Origin: Pseudoalteromonas tunicata
GTDB lineage: Bacteria > Pseudomonadota > Gammaproteobacteria > Enterobacterales > Alteromonadaceae
Length of the DNA: 64,000 bases
Assembly (NCBI RefSeq): GCF_002310815.1
Contig: NZ_CP011032.1
Coordinates: forward strand, 536,001 to 600,000
Direction of reading: 5' to 3'
The notes under the pieces are model-generated. The model saw nothing but the letters and a program-made list of their open reading frames with translations, was not told the DNA's origin and did not search any database. Of the stretch, positions 63,661-64,000 are shown one piece after another; position 1 is the first letter of the stretch, and each line of letters begins with the position of its first letter. Made by a program: the position numbers and the translations under genes.

Positions 63661-64000
63661 ATATCGTTTGGTTATTTATTTAATCGCGCGTTAACTCGTT
63701 TGAACCCGCCAATAAGGTTAAACTCCTTGTCGTAGTTCTGTAAGTAAGCTATATACTGGAATACAAAGCTATCTCAGACAGCTATTTACAACGTTAACTG
63801 CATTGGATTAACGTGCCATAGCCGAGCTATTGACGCGACAATTGGCCTTTTTATCCTTGTAAAATTCTGACTAGAAAAGAATAGCTAAGAAATCAAACTT
63901 TAATTATATGTTGGCAAATCTCTTATCCAGAACTCAGGTTAAGTAAGGTGTCATTTCTTAATCCAATGCGGGCTCTCTGCCTTAAATAAAATCATGGTTC
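63661..64000. other. Terminal 340 bp, no gene recognised
   Basis: No convincing coding frame on either strand. One inverted repeat ACGTTAA (63791-63797)/TTAACGT (63808-63814) is present. A 14-codon minus-strand frame near 63996-63952 is too short to call. The region may be the leader or promoter region of a gene beyond the window. Confidence 0.4.

Noticed and set aside
63952..63996. Short minus-strand open frame at the window end
   Set aside because: Only 14 codons with no ribosome-binding site or recognisable domain; too little to call a gene.
1..64000. CRISPR arrays, insertion sequences, prophage or integron
   Set aside because: No spaced direct repeats, transposase, integrase or terminal inverted repeats were found by eye.

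Overview
The window looks like chromosomal DNA of a marine gammaproteobacterium of the order Alteromonadales, most probably Pseudoalteromonas. The reasons are the division/cell-wall cluster order ending ftsZ-lpxC-dciA-M23 peptidase-secA-mutT, a DciA helicase loader, a NagP-type GlcNAc transporter with LacI-type operators, a histidine-utilisation set under HutC, and a surface protein resembling the Slr4 S-layer family of marine gammaproteobacteria. Genus assignment is from recall of gene content, not from a search. The sequence is AT-rich, and most genes use ATG with overlapping ATGA or TAATG junctions.

Layout. 1-15.5 kb: the 3' part of the dcw cluster (mraY, murD, ftsW, murG, murC, ddl, ftsQ, ftsA, ftsZ), then lpxC with its own promoter, dciA on the opposite strand, an M23 peptidase and secA. 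15.5-24 kb: mutT, a solute-binding-like protein, an M13 metallopeptidase lipoprotein, and a chitin-sugar pair (GH20 hexosaminidase, NagP) sharing an 18-bp operator. 23.7-36.5 kb: signalling and histidine catabolism: a stand-alone BLUF photoreceptor, a dCache chemoreceptor, an NAD-binding protein, hutC/hutI divergent, a degenerate GGDEF-EAL membrane protein, rraA-hutG, a PAP2 phosphatase plus glycosyltransferase pair and an HBM chemoreceptor. 36.5-43.7 kb: DUF971-hslU-hslV (heat-shock promoter), a short ftsN, priA, rpmE with a structured leader, DUF1285-yceI, tRNA-His. 43.7-51 kb: ybaN-like, mscS-like, DUF481, then an envelope-polysaccharide start (very large SLBB export protein, wzz, wecA).

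51-63.6 kb is the most interesting part: a compact, tightly overlapping type II secretion-like operon (G-E-F-H-I-J-K-L-M-C/N-like-D) with a terminator, then a long non-coding stretch carrying a strong promoter and leader hairpin, then a 576-residue Ala/Thr-rich secreted protein with a perfect EF-hand loop, apparently highly expressed codon choice and a strong terminator. I read this as an S-layer subunit with a dedicated type II secretion-like exporter, next to polysaccharide genes that could supply its anchor. The linkage is seen in the sequence; the functional coupling is inference.

No CRISPR array, insertion sequence, rRNA operon or prophage was seen.
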